Shown here piece by piece: positions 1-5,419 of a stretch of DNA of 5,419 bases; within the stretch, counting starts at the first letter, position 1, and every line of letters begins with the position of its first letter. Location of the stretch: the NCBI GenBank assembly GCA_029879605.1, contig JAOUQA010000170.1, forward strand, positions 1 through 5,419. The letters run 5' to 3'. A program made the position numbers and the translations under genes. The notes below the pieces were generated by a model that saw only the letters and a list, made by a program, of their open reading frames with translations, did not search any database and had not been told where the DNA came from. This stretch comes from Gammaproteobacteria bacterium. Its GTDB lineage: Bacteria > Pseudomonadota > Gammaproteobacteria > SZUA-229.

Positions 1-1
1 T

Positions 2-631
2 CGTATGGTACTTATAATGCCTGACAATATGACAGCTGAACGTCGTGCAGCCATGAAAGCCTATGGGGCAGAGCTGATACTGGTCACCCGTGAGCAGGGT
101 ATGGAAGGCGCCCGGGACATGGCACTGGAAATGCAGCAGGCAGGCAAGGGCAAGGTACTGGATCAGTTTAATAATCCCGATAATCCAATGGCGCATTATA
201 TTGGAACCGGCCCCGAGATCTGGCGTGATACCGAAGGAACGATTAGTCATTTTGTCAGTGCTATGGGTACTACGGGTACGATTATGGGCACATCCCATTA
301 TTTGAAAGAGCAAAACCCGGCTATCCAGATTGTTGGTGTGCAGCCCGAGGAAGGTTCCAGTATCCCTGGTATCAGGCGTTGGCCTGAAGAATATTTGCCA
401 GGTATTTTTGAAGCATCCAGGGTCGATCTTACCCTGGATGTGGATCAGCAGTCTGCTGAAGTGACAACTCGGCGACTGGCTGCAGAAGAGGGTATTTTCT
501 GCGGTATTTCATCTGGAGGTGCTGTTGCGGCAGCTCTGAAGTTAAGCCAGCAGGTTGAAAATGCCATTATTGTTTCTATCATCTGTGATCGTGGTGATCG
601 TTACCTGTCAACCGATGTTTTCCCTGCCTGA
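2..631 (+). CDS. cysM: Cysteine synthase B (O-acetylserine sulfhydrylase B), 5'-truncated by window edge
   Basis: PLP-dependent cytoplasmic enzyme that makes cysteine from O-acetylserine and sulfide, and in the CysM branch also from thiosulfate via S-sulfocysteine. The reading frame is open to the left edge, so the ATG at position 5 is an internal methionine; it aligns with about residue 87 of E. coli CysM, recalled from memory, so roughly 85 residues are missing, including the PLP-binding lysine. Visible hallmarks are MPDNMTAERRAAMKAYGAEL, the PLP-phosphate loop SAMGTTGT, the CysM-type stretch QPEEGSSIPGIRRWPEEYLP, the glycine/serine loop GIFCGISSGGAVAAAL, and the near-terminal CDRGDRYLST. 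These favour CysM over CysK. The C-terminus (DVFPA) is about nine residues shorter than in E. coli. rlmD follows on the same strand after 45 bases, so co-transcription is possible. The identification is secure; only the start is unseen. Confidence 0.96.
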   Translation, partial: RMVLIMPDNMTAERRAAMKAYGAELILVTREQGMEGARDMALEMQQAGKGKVLDQFNNPDNPMAHYIGTGPEIWRDTEGTISHFVSAMGTTGTIMGTSHYLKEQNPAIQIVGVQPEEGSSIPGIRRWPEEYLPGIFEASRVDLTLDVDQQSAEVTTRRLAAEEGIFCGISSGGAVAAALKLSQQVENAIIVSIICDRGDRYLSTDVFPA

Positions 632-663
632 TTATTATTTGTATTATTTCCAGTTGTATTAAA

Positions 664-669
664 TAAGAG
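664..669 (+). promoter_or_regulatory. Ribosome binding site of rlmD
   Basis: The purine-rich TAAGAG lies seven bases before the ATG at 677. It is a weak Shine-Dalgarno match but the only one in the AT-rich 45-base gap after cysM. It supports the ATG at 677 as the start, which also gives a protein with a complete N-terminal TRAM domain. Confidence 0.55.
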
Positions 670-676
670 TATTTGA

Positions 677-2017
677 ATGTCACAGAAAAGAAGGCGTCGT
701 CGTTCAAGGTTGCCCCGGCAACCTGTTGCGACAACGGTTGAAAAATTAACCCCTGAAGGTCGTGGCCTGGCTCATGTCGAGGGCAAGCCCACATTTATTG
801 ATTATGCGTTGCCTGGTGAAGAAATTCAGTTTGAATATACCCGCACCAGCAGTAAATACGATGAAGGTAAGGCCGTGGAAGTACTAAAGCCGTCGAAAGA
901 TCGTATTCAACCTGAGTGTTCACATTTTGGGGTATGTGGTGGCTGTAGTTTGCAGCATATTGCTGCAGATATTCAGATTCAGTTTAAGCAGCAGGCATTA
1001 CTGGATCATTTGCAGCATCTTGGTAATATTCAGCCTGAGACTGTTTTGAAACCACTACGAGGGCCAACCCTGGCTTATCGTTATAAAGCCAGGCTGGGTG
1101 TCAGGTACGTGGAGAAAAAAGGTAAGGTCCTGGTTGGTTTTCGAGAAAAAGCTAATTCATTTATAGCTGATCTTTCCCTGTGCAAAGTTTTACATGCTTC
1201 TGTTGGTGAGCGGATCGAACAACTGGGGCAGTTAATTATGGGGCTTGAAGCCCGTAAACATATTCCCCAGATCGAAGTGGCAATCAGTGATGATGTTACC
1301 GCACTGATCTTCAGGCATTTAGAGCCTTTAAGTGACGATGACAGGCAGTCACTGGCGGACTTTGCCCGCGCCGAAAATATAGATATCTTATTACAAGCCG
1401 GTGGGCCAGATACGGTTGAGCCTCTATGGCCGGAACAACGACAACGTCTTTTTTATTCACTTCCACAGCATGATGTACGTATTGAATTTCAGCCAACGGA
1501 TTTTACCCAGGTTAACCCGGTGTTGAATGAGAAAATGATTAACCAGGCGCTGGAGTTTATGGATCTTGGTTCTTCTGACAGGGTGCTGGATCTGTTTTGT
1601 GGATTAGGTAACTTCACATTACCCATGGCCAGGTTGTCGAAACATGTCACCGGGGTTGAGGGTGCAGAAGTTATGGTTGTTAAAGCCCGTGAAAATGCAG
1701 CAGCAAATGATATAGCGAATGTGGAATTCTTTGCCGCTGATCTTTCAACAGATATTACCGGGCAACCATGGTTACAACAGTCTTACGATAAGATATTACT
1801 GGATCCACCACGTTCTGGTGCCATGGAAATGTTGCATCATCTTGGAAAATTGCGTGCAGAATGTATAGTTTATGTATCCTGTAACCCAGTGACTTTAGCA
1901 AGGGACACAAACATACTGGTCAATCAGTATGGTTATAAATTAAAGTCGGCAGGTGTTATGGATATGTTTCCACATACTGCACATGTGGAATCAATGGCGG
2001 TTTTTGAACTGGGATAA
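677..2017 (+). CDS. rlmD: 23S rRNA (uracil(1939)-C(5))-methyltransferase RlmD
   Basis: Cytoplasmic enzyme that transfers a methyl group from S-adenosylmethionine to C5 of U1939 in 23S rRNA. The 446 residues compare with 433 in E. coli RumA/RlmD. A very basic N-terminal tail (five arginines at 5-9) precedes a TRAM RNA-binding domain at about 17-72. The [4Fe-4S] cluster cysteines are C81, C87, C90 (CSHFGVCGGC) and C169. The catalytic domain shows QVN at 278-280, the SAM-binding motif VLDLFCGLGNF at 303-313, LDPPRSG from 375, and the nucleophile C402 in YVSCNPVTLARD. E438 near the C-terminus (HVESMAVFELG) is the likely general base. All key residues are present, so the protein should be active. 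Keeping the full iron-sulfur motif separates it from RlmC and TrmA, although RlmC also has a cluster; the closest overall match is RlmD. It is downstream of cysM and convergent with the FHA gene. Confidence 0.96.
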   Translation: MSQKRRRRRSRLPRQPVATTVEKLTPEGRGLAHVEGKPTFIDYALPGEEIQFEYTRTSSKYDEGKAVEVLKPSKDRIQPECSHFGVCGGCSLQHIAADIQIQFKQQALLDHLQHLGNIQPETVLKPLRGPTLAYRYKARLGVRYVEKKGKVLVGFREKANSFIADLSLCKVLHASVGERIEQLGQLIMGLEARKHIPQIEVAISDDVTALIFRHLEPLSDDDRQSLADFARAENIDILLQAGGPDTVEPLWPEQRQRLFYSLPQHDVRIEFQPTDFTQVNPVLNEKMINQALEFMDLGSSDRVLDLFCGLGNFTLPMARLSKHVTGVEGAEVMVVKARENAAANDIANVEFFAADLSTDITGQPWLQQSYDKILLDPPRSGAMEMLHHLGKLRAECIVYVSCNPVTLARDTNILVNQYGYKLKSAGVMDMFPHTAHVESMAVFELG

Positions 2018-2028
2018 GCTTATCCCAG
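2009..2028. terminator. Perfect 20-bp palindrome over both convergent stop codons; possible bidirectional terminator
   Basis: CTGGGATAAG is followed directly by its exact reverse complement. As RNA it can form an 8-bp stem with an AGCU loop on either strand. It contains the last two codons and stop of rlmD and, on the other strand, of the FHA gene. Neither side has a proper U-tract: the + strand continues with CAGGAATAAC and the - strand with TTCAAAAACC. It is therefore not a textbook intrinsic terminator. The palindrome is seen directly; termination is inferred from its position between two convergent transcripts. Confidence 0.4.
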
Positions 2029-2736
2029 CAGGAATAACATTTGTACACCCGCGACATCGATTACATCATTGTTTTTTAGTGGGTGGGCCTGTGAGCCAAT
2101 TTCAGTATCATTCACTTTGGGGCGACCTTCGTTTTCCCCGCCATCAATATGAATTAGAAAATAGCCGCCCGGGCGTTTGGTAATAGCAGCTACCTGGACA
2201 CCCGGTTTACCCAGGGTGGTAAGAATTTTTGTTAATGGCAGTACCTTACCGCTGTTGGCACCATTTAATAATTTAACTTTTGCTGTGGCTGACGACACCT
2301 GGTTGCCTGAATCGGCAGAAGCGATTTCTTTAGCCAGTTTGCTTACAGAGGCATCAATAGCAGCGCTGCCTTCATTGCTGGGCATGCCAGCCGTGTCTGG
2401 TCGGATAATCATGGTTTTTTCAAATTCATTACTGCTGGGAGTGGTGGCTTCTGGATTTATGTAGGTGATATCGTGTTTGCCAATACGGATAATATCGCCA
2501 TCTCTCAGTACCTGTTTTTTGATTAAGCTGCCATTAATATATGTACCATTGGTGCTATTGTTATCTTCAAGAAAGGAATCATTAAGAATAGTTTTAATAA
2601 CCGCATGGTGACTGCTCACTGCCAGGTTATCGATCTGGATCTCGTTATCAGGTTTACGGCCAATTTTCATGATTTCCTTATTCAAATCTATTTCCTGAAT
2701 AACCTTGTTGTTGAACATTATTTTTAGGCTAGCCAT
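2020..2736 (-). CDS. FHA-domain phosphothreonine-binding protein with a second, degenerate FHA-like domain
   Basis: A 238-residue soluble protein with no signal peptide or membrane segment. Residues 1-94 are a canonical FHA domain with the expected binding residues: G26-R27, S41-S42-H43-H44, the NSTNGTYING loop (N63-G64-T65 and N68-G69), and DGDIIRIG at 79-86. FHA domains bind phosphothreonine peptides, so this is probably a reader or effector of the upstream kinase. A polar linker at about 95-150 contains the threonine motif EKTMII (T108). Residues about 152-238 look like a second FHA fold (LGKPGVQVAAITKRPGGYF, then VNDTEIG and NNDVIDVAGVQMLF) but lack the GR and SxxH binding residues. The gene is last in the kinase-phosphatase-FHA set. 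The ATG is supported by TGGAA seven bases upstream and because the first FHA strand begins right after it. The downstream target or output is unknown, so no gene symbol is given. Confidence 0.9.
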   Translation of the reverse strand: MASLKIMFNNKVIQEIDLNKEIMKIGRKPDNEIQIDNLAVSSHHAVIKTILNDSFLEDNNSTNGTYINGSLIKKQVLRDGDIIRIGKHDITYINPEATTPSSNEFEKTMIIRPDTAGMPSNEGSAAIDASVSKLAKEIASADSGNQVSSATAKVKLLNGANSGKVLPLTKILTTLGKPGVQVAAITKRPGGYFLIHIDGGENEGRPKVNDTEIGSQAHPLKNNDVIDVAGVQMLFLLG

Positions 2737-2743
2737 TATTTTG

Positions 2744-2748
2744 TTCCA
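2744..2748 (-). promoter_or_regulatory. Ribosome binding site of the FHA gene
   Basis: TGGAA on the - strand lies seven bases before the ATG, within the 25-base gap after the phosphatase stop. It is a modest Shine-Dalgarno match. It favours the first ATG over the in-frame one six codons later, which would cut the first FHA strand. Confidence 0.45.
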
Positions 2749-2761
2749 GTTTATTTTCTGC

Positions 2762-3586
2762 TTAAGAGAATAGGTTAGTTATTTTATTTAGCCAGTTCCC
2801 TCCAGAGGGAAAAGGTTTAACTGGATGTGCAAGTAATGCCGAAACATTGTCTTTGCCACCATGCTGGTTGGCCTGTTTTATTAGCTCTTCAGCGATCTTG
2901 TTAAGGTTAGATTTATAGTTGTTGATGACATCTTCGATTAAGTCATCTTCAATCATGTCATTAAGGCCGTCAGAGCAGAGCAAATAAATATCATCGACTG
3001 CAGCAGTGTCTTCAGTGATATCAACTTCTACTGTATCACTGACACCAACTGCGCGAGTGACCAGGTTTTTTTTCATCGAATTACGCGCTTCTTCCCTGGT
3101 ATAAAATCCACGATCAACCAGTTCCTGTAATAATGTATGATCCCTGGTTAGTAGTTCTAACTGGGAATCACGTAAACGGTAAAGCCTGGAGTCACCGACA
3201 TGGCCGACAGTAAACCGATTGTCGTAGAACAATAAAACAACAATGGTTGTTCCCATGCCTTCATATTGTTCATTTTTACTGGCTGAATCAAAGATGACAT
3301 TATTGGCTTCTTTGATGGCCTGTTCTACAGCAATAGATCCCTGGCTATAACCCGTTTCTTCATCAATTTCACCTGCATTAACTGTTCTTAGTGATTTAGA
3401 TAATGAAGTTAGTATGGTATCAACTGCAAGGGCACTGGCAACTTCTCCACCCTTGTGGCCACCCATGCCATCGGCAAGAACTGCAAGTCCAAGTTCCGGG
3501 TTATTACCGATTGTGTCTTCATTGTGGCCGCGAACGATACCTGGATCAGTAAGGCCGGTGATAGTGATTTTGTCTCTTAAGTTCAT
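2762..3586 (-). CDS. PP2C-family (PPM) Ser/Thr protein phosphatase
   Basis: A 274-residue cytoplasmic metal-dependent (Mn/Mg) phosphatase that removes phosphate from Ser/Thr residues, most likely on the kinase encoded just upstream and on its substrates. All the usual bacterial PP2C (Stp/PrpC-like) motifs occur in order: GIVRGHNED (16-24), LADGMGGHKGGEVAS (37-51), GMGTTIV (110-116), VGHVGDSRLYRL (127-138), LTRDHTLLQELVDRG (146-160), LVTRAVG (175-181), LLCSDGLNDM (202-211) and GGKDNVSALL (243-252). The expected metal ligands are D39 and G40, D206 and D246. About 20 residues after the fold (PSGGNWLNKITNLFS) form a short, possibly amphipathic tail. No transmembrane helix is seen. The gene starts nine bases after the kinase stop, with its ribosome binding site overlapping that stop, so the two are very likely made together. 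Family and catalytic competence are clear; the physiological substrate is inferred. Confidence 0.95.
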   Translation of the reverse strand: MNLRDKITITGLTDPGIVRGHNEDTIGNNPELGLAVLADGMGGHKGGEVASALAVDTILTSLSKSLRTVNAGEIDEETGYSQGSIAVEQAIKEANNVIFDSASKNEQYEGMGTTIVVLLFYDNRFTVGHVGDSRLYRLRDSQLELLTRDHTLLQELVDRGFYTREEARNSMKKNLVTRAVGVSDTVEVDITEDTAAVDDIYLLCSDGLNDMIEDDLIEDVINNYKSNLNKIAEELIKQANQHGGKDNVSALLAHPVKPFPSGGNWLNKITNLFS

Positions 3587-3593
3587 CTGTATG

Positions 3594-3598
3594 CCTTA
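3594..3598 (-). promoter_or_regulatory. Ribosome binding site of the phosphatase gene, overlapping the kinase stop codon
   Basis: TAAGG on the - strand includes the kinase stop codon TAA and lies seven bases before the phosphatase ATG. Ribosomes ending the kinase therefore finish on the initiation site of the phosphatase, an arrangement typical of translational coupling. It also fixes the ATG at 3584-3586 as the start. Confidence 0.65.
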
Positions 3599-5419
3599 AG
3601 CCTTTTTATTCTGCTGTGCCTGTAAAATGATTTGTTGACATTTATGTATATCAGCTGACATTTGAGCACCATTCTGGTAACGGTTTTCTTTTTCTTTTGC
3701 CAGTGAACGATTAATAATTACACTTATGCATTTAGGCAATCCTTTTCGCATTGTAGCCGGGTCAGGATGTGGGTCATTCGCAATTTTATACATGAGTGAT
3801 GCCATAGAGTCACCCTGGAAGGGTAGTCGTCCAACCATCATCTGGAATAACATGACGCCCAGTGAAAATAAATCTGACTGACCATCAACTTTTTTACCGG
3901 CCAGTTGTTCCGGTGACATATAAGATGGTGTGCCTAAGACCATGCCGGTTTTAGTTTTGCTTGAATCTGTGATCCTGGCTATACCAAAGTCAGTAATTTT
4001 AACGGTATCTGATTCAGGTTCATACATTATATTCGCTGGTTTTATGTCTCGATGTACAACGCTTTGTTCGTGAGCATAATTCAGGGCATCAGCTGCACGT
4101 TCAATAATACTGAGTACTTTGGTTATGGGCAGTAAATTTTCAGGTTTGCCATAACGTACCAGGTCATGACCCTTTAAAAATTCCATCGCAATATAGGCCA
4201 GGTCATGTTCCTCTCCGGCATCATAAATCGTGACGATATTGGGATGACTCAGGCGACCCGCAGTTTCAGCTTCACGAAAGAAACGATCTTTAACATCCTG
4301 TAATTCATCGCCTTCAAATTCCTGGGACAGGGCCATTGTTTTAATGGCAACAACACGGCTGATTTTAGGATCTTTGCCAAGATAGACGGCACCCATAGCG
4401 CCTTTGCCCAGTTCTTTTTCGATAGCATAACGGCCAAGCATGGGTTTTTGTATATCATCACCACCCGCAAGTAAGCTGCTGCCAACGGTACCTGATGATG
4501 CGCCACCTAAAATAACGGTTTCTTCCATTGCTGTTGCTCGTTTACTGCGTTGTTTTATGTCGCGGAATTTAGCATCGTGTTGACTGATATAGGAATAGAC
4601 AGAGCCTGCTTTGCTGAACTGGCGTTTACGCTCATAATCCAGTGCCAGGTTGTAAAGCAGTTCGAAAGCTTCTTTATTAGCGGGTAGTTTACGGAATTTT
4701 TCAAAAGCCATATCCAGTTGTCCCTGACCCTGTAAAGACAGCCCCAGCATACGGTTACTTTCAGCAGATTCAGCATCCAGCTGTATTTTACCCTGTTCAG
4801 TAAGCAGGTAGCGCTTGGTTGTCAGCAACAGGTGGCCGACCAGTAACAGGATTGCAGGAGACATTAATTCGAGCCACATACCCTGTTGCGTCATCAGCAT
4901 ATAGTGTGCGCCCAGTAATGCACCGAGTAGTAGAATGGTGAACGTGGCAGAAATACCAGCACTCATTCTGGGTAACAAAAGAATAATATAAATGGCCAGA
5001 AATAAGCTGGCTCCCAGGCGGGCATTTTCCGCCCATTCTGGCTGAATAAAAAAGTCTTCATTTAAAATGCTGGAAACTGAATGAGCCAGTACCATAACAG
5101 GTGCCATTTCTGAATCTATGGGTGTCACCATCCTGTCTCCCACACCGATTGCTGTAGCACCAATTAATACTATTTTATCTTTGTATTTGCTGGCCGGGAT
5201 TTTACCCTGTAACACATCAAAAAAAGAATCAACCTGGAATGCCTTCGTATTATTCACATCATTGTAATAAAAAGTACGCATTTGCAGATTGGCATTGGTG
5301 CGTATATACAGTTTGCCAATCTGAACACCATCACCCAGGTTGGGCTGGATATCATCCATTGTCAGGTTTAGACTGCGGGCAGCGATGACCAGTGGCAGTG
5401 CCGGGTAGTATTCATCGAA
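3596..5419 (-). CDS. CHASE2-domain membrane Ser/Thr protein kinase (Hanks type), N-terminus beyond window edge
   Basis: The frame is open to the right edge with 607 residues visible; the ATG at 5359 is internal, because the 20 codons before it continue the CHASE2 domain without a stop. Numbering is from the first visible residue. Residues 1 to about 129 are the C-terminal part of an extracytoplasmic CHASE2 sensor (KIVLIGATAIGVGD at 82-95, then VTP and LAHSVSSIL). Three membrane helices follow at about 133-151, 154-176 and 182-201, ending in K202-R203 on the cytoplasmic side. Residues 218-288 resemble two TPR units. The kinase domain spans about 330-595: glycine loop GKGAMGAV (G338, G340, G343), K360, E383, HRDIKPAN (D458, K460, N463), DFG 477-479, activation-loop T489, T491 and T497, SPE 502-504 and D516. 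All catalytic residues are intact, so it should be active. Phosphatase and FHA genes follow in the same direction. The sensed signal is unknown; the missing part probably includes a signal-anchor helix and the rest of CHASE2. Confidence 0.93.
   Translation of the reverse strand, partial: FDEYYPALPLVIAARSLNLTMDDIQPNLGDGVQIGKLYIRTNANLQMRTFYYNDVNNTKAFQVDSFFDVLQGKIPASKYKDKIVLIGATAIGVGDRMVTPIDSEMAPVMVLAHSVSSILNEDFFIQPEWAENARLGASLFLAIYIILLLPRMSAGISATFTILLLGALLGAHYMLMTQQGMWLELMSPAILLLVGHLLLTTKRYLLTEQGKIQLDAESAESNRMLGLSLQGQGQLDMAFEKFRKLPANKEAFELLYNLALDYERKRQFSKAGSVYSYISQHDAKFRDIKQRSKRATAMEETVILGGASSGTVGSSLLAGGDDIQKPMLGRYAIEKELGKGAMGAVYLGKDPKISRVVAIKTMALSQEFEGDELQDVKDRFFREAETAGRLSHPNIVTIYDAGEEHDLAYIAMEFLKGHDLVRYGKPENLLPITKVLSIIERAADALNYAHEQSVVHRDIKPANIMYEPESDTVKITDFGIARITDSSKTKTGMVLGTPSYMSPEQLAGKKVDGQSDLFSLGVMLFQMMVGRLPFQGDSMASLMYKIANDPHPDPATMRKGLPKCISVIINRSLAKEKENRYQNGAQMSADIHKCQQIILQAQQNKKA

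Noticed and set aside
632..676. AT-rich gap between cysM and rlmD as a possible promoter for rlmD (TATTAA near 657).
   Set aside because: No convincing -35 box lies at the proper distance, and AT-rich gaps give such hexamers by chance. No hairpin marking the end of cysM was seen either, so read-through from cysM is the simpler reading.
2177..2464. Open frame of 95 codons on the + strand opposite the FHA gene.
   Set aside because: It lies entirely antisense to a gene with clear FHA motifs, shows no recognisable domain, and is explained as a shadow of the coding strand.
3064..3073. On the - strand the phosphatase gene has a run of eight A that includes A AAA AAC in the correct register for a -1 ribosomal slip.
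   Set aside because: I see no clear downstream stem-loop or upstream stimulator, the slipped frame stops after about ten codons, and the PP2C motifs continue intact in the zero frame. It is most likely a Lys-Lys-Asn coincidence.
3596..5359. ATG at 5357-5359 as the true start of the kinase.
   Set aside because: The 20 codons upstream are open and continue CHASE2-like sequence, and starting here would remove most of the sensor and the N-terminal membrane anchor that CHASE2 receptors need.
2020..5419. Type VI secretion regulatory locus (PpkA-PppA-Fha).
   Set aside because: The gene types resemble that trio, but no secretion component is in the window and the kinase has a CHASE2 sensor. The neighbours are housekeeping genes, so the assignment is not supported.
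1..5419. Mobile element, prophage, CRISPR array or defence island.
   Set aside because: No transposase, integrase, direct-repeat array, tRNA or compositional break was seen; the genes are closely packed and look like stable chromosomal genes.

Overview
The window reads as ordinary chromosomal DNA from a gammaproteobacterium, with base composition by eye in the low-to-mid 40s % GC. The CysM and RlmD fragments resemble gammaproteobacterial enzymes, and cysM followed by rlmD is a gene order known from Pseudomonas and relatives. I cannot name a genus. Nearly every base is coding. There are no RNA genes, insertion sequences, CRISPR arrays or attachment sites that I can support, and the longest non-coding stretch is about 45 bases.

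The left part (1-2017, + strand) carries the C-terminal two thirds of cysM (cysteine synthase B), then a complete rlmD (rumA), the iron-sulfur, SAM-dependent methyltransferase that makes m5U1939 in 23S rRNA.

The right part (2020-5419, - strand) is a compact Ser/Thr phosphorylation module read from right to left. It holds a membrane receptor kinase (CHASE2 sensor remnant, three membrane helices, TPR-like segment, Hanks-type kinase; N-terminus outside the window), a PP2C-type phosphatase 9 bases after it, and an FHA-domain protein 25 bases later. The likely logic is that the kinase senses something outside the cytoplasm, phosphorylates threonines on itself and partners, the FHA protein reads the phosphothreonine, and the phosphatase resets the system. 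The kinase and the FHA protein each carry a similar short threonine motif (E-x-T followed by hydrophobic residues including Ile) in a linker, which is a plausible phosphorylation and FHA-docking site.

The two halves converge. The rlmD and FHA stop codons are two bases apart and sit inside a perfect 20-bp palindrome, so both genes end with the same codons, CTG GGA TAA. The kinase-phosphatase-FHA operon lies where relA follows rlmD in Pseudomonas. Nothing here is a wholly new system. The parts most worth a second look are the sensor kinase architecture, the degenerate second FHA-like domain, the two threonine motifs, and the shared palindrome.
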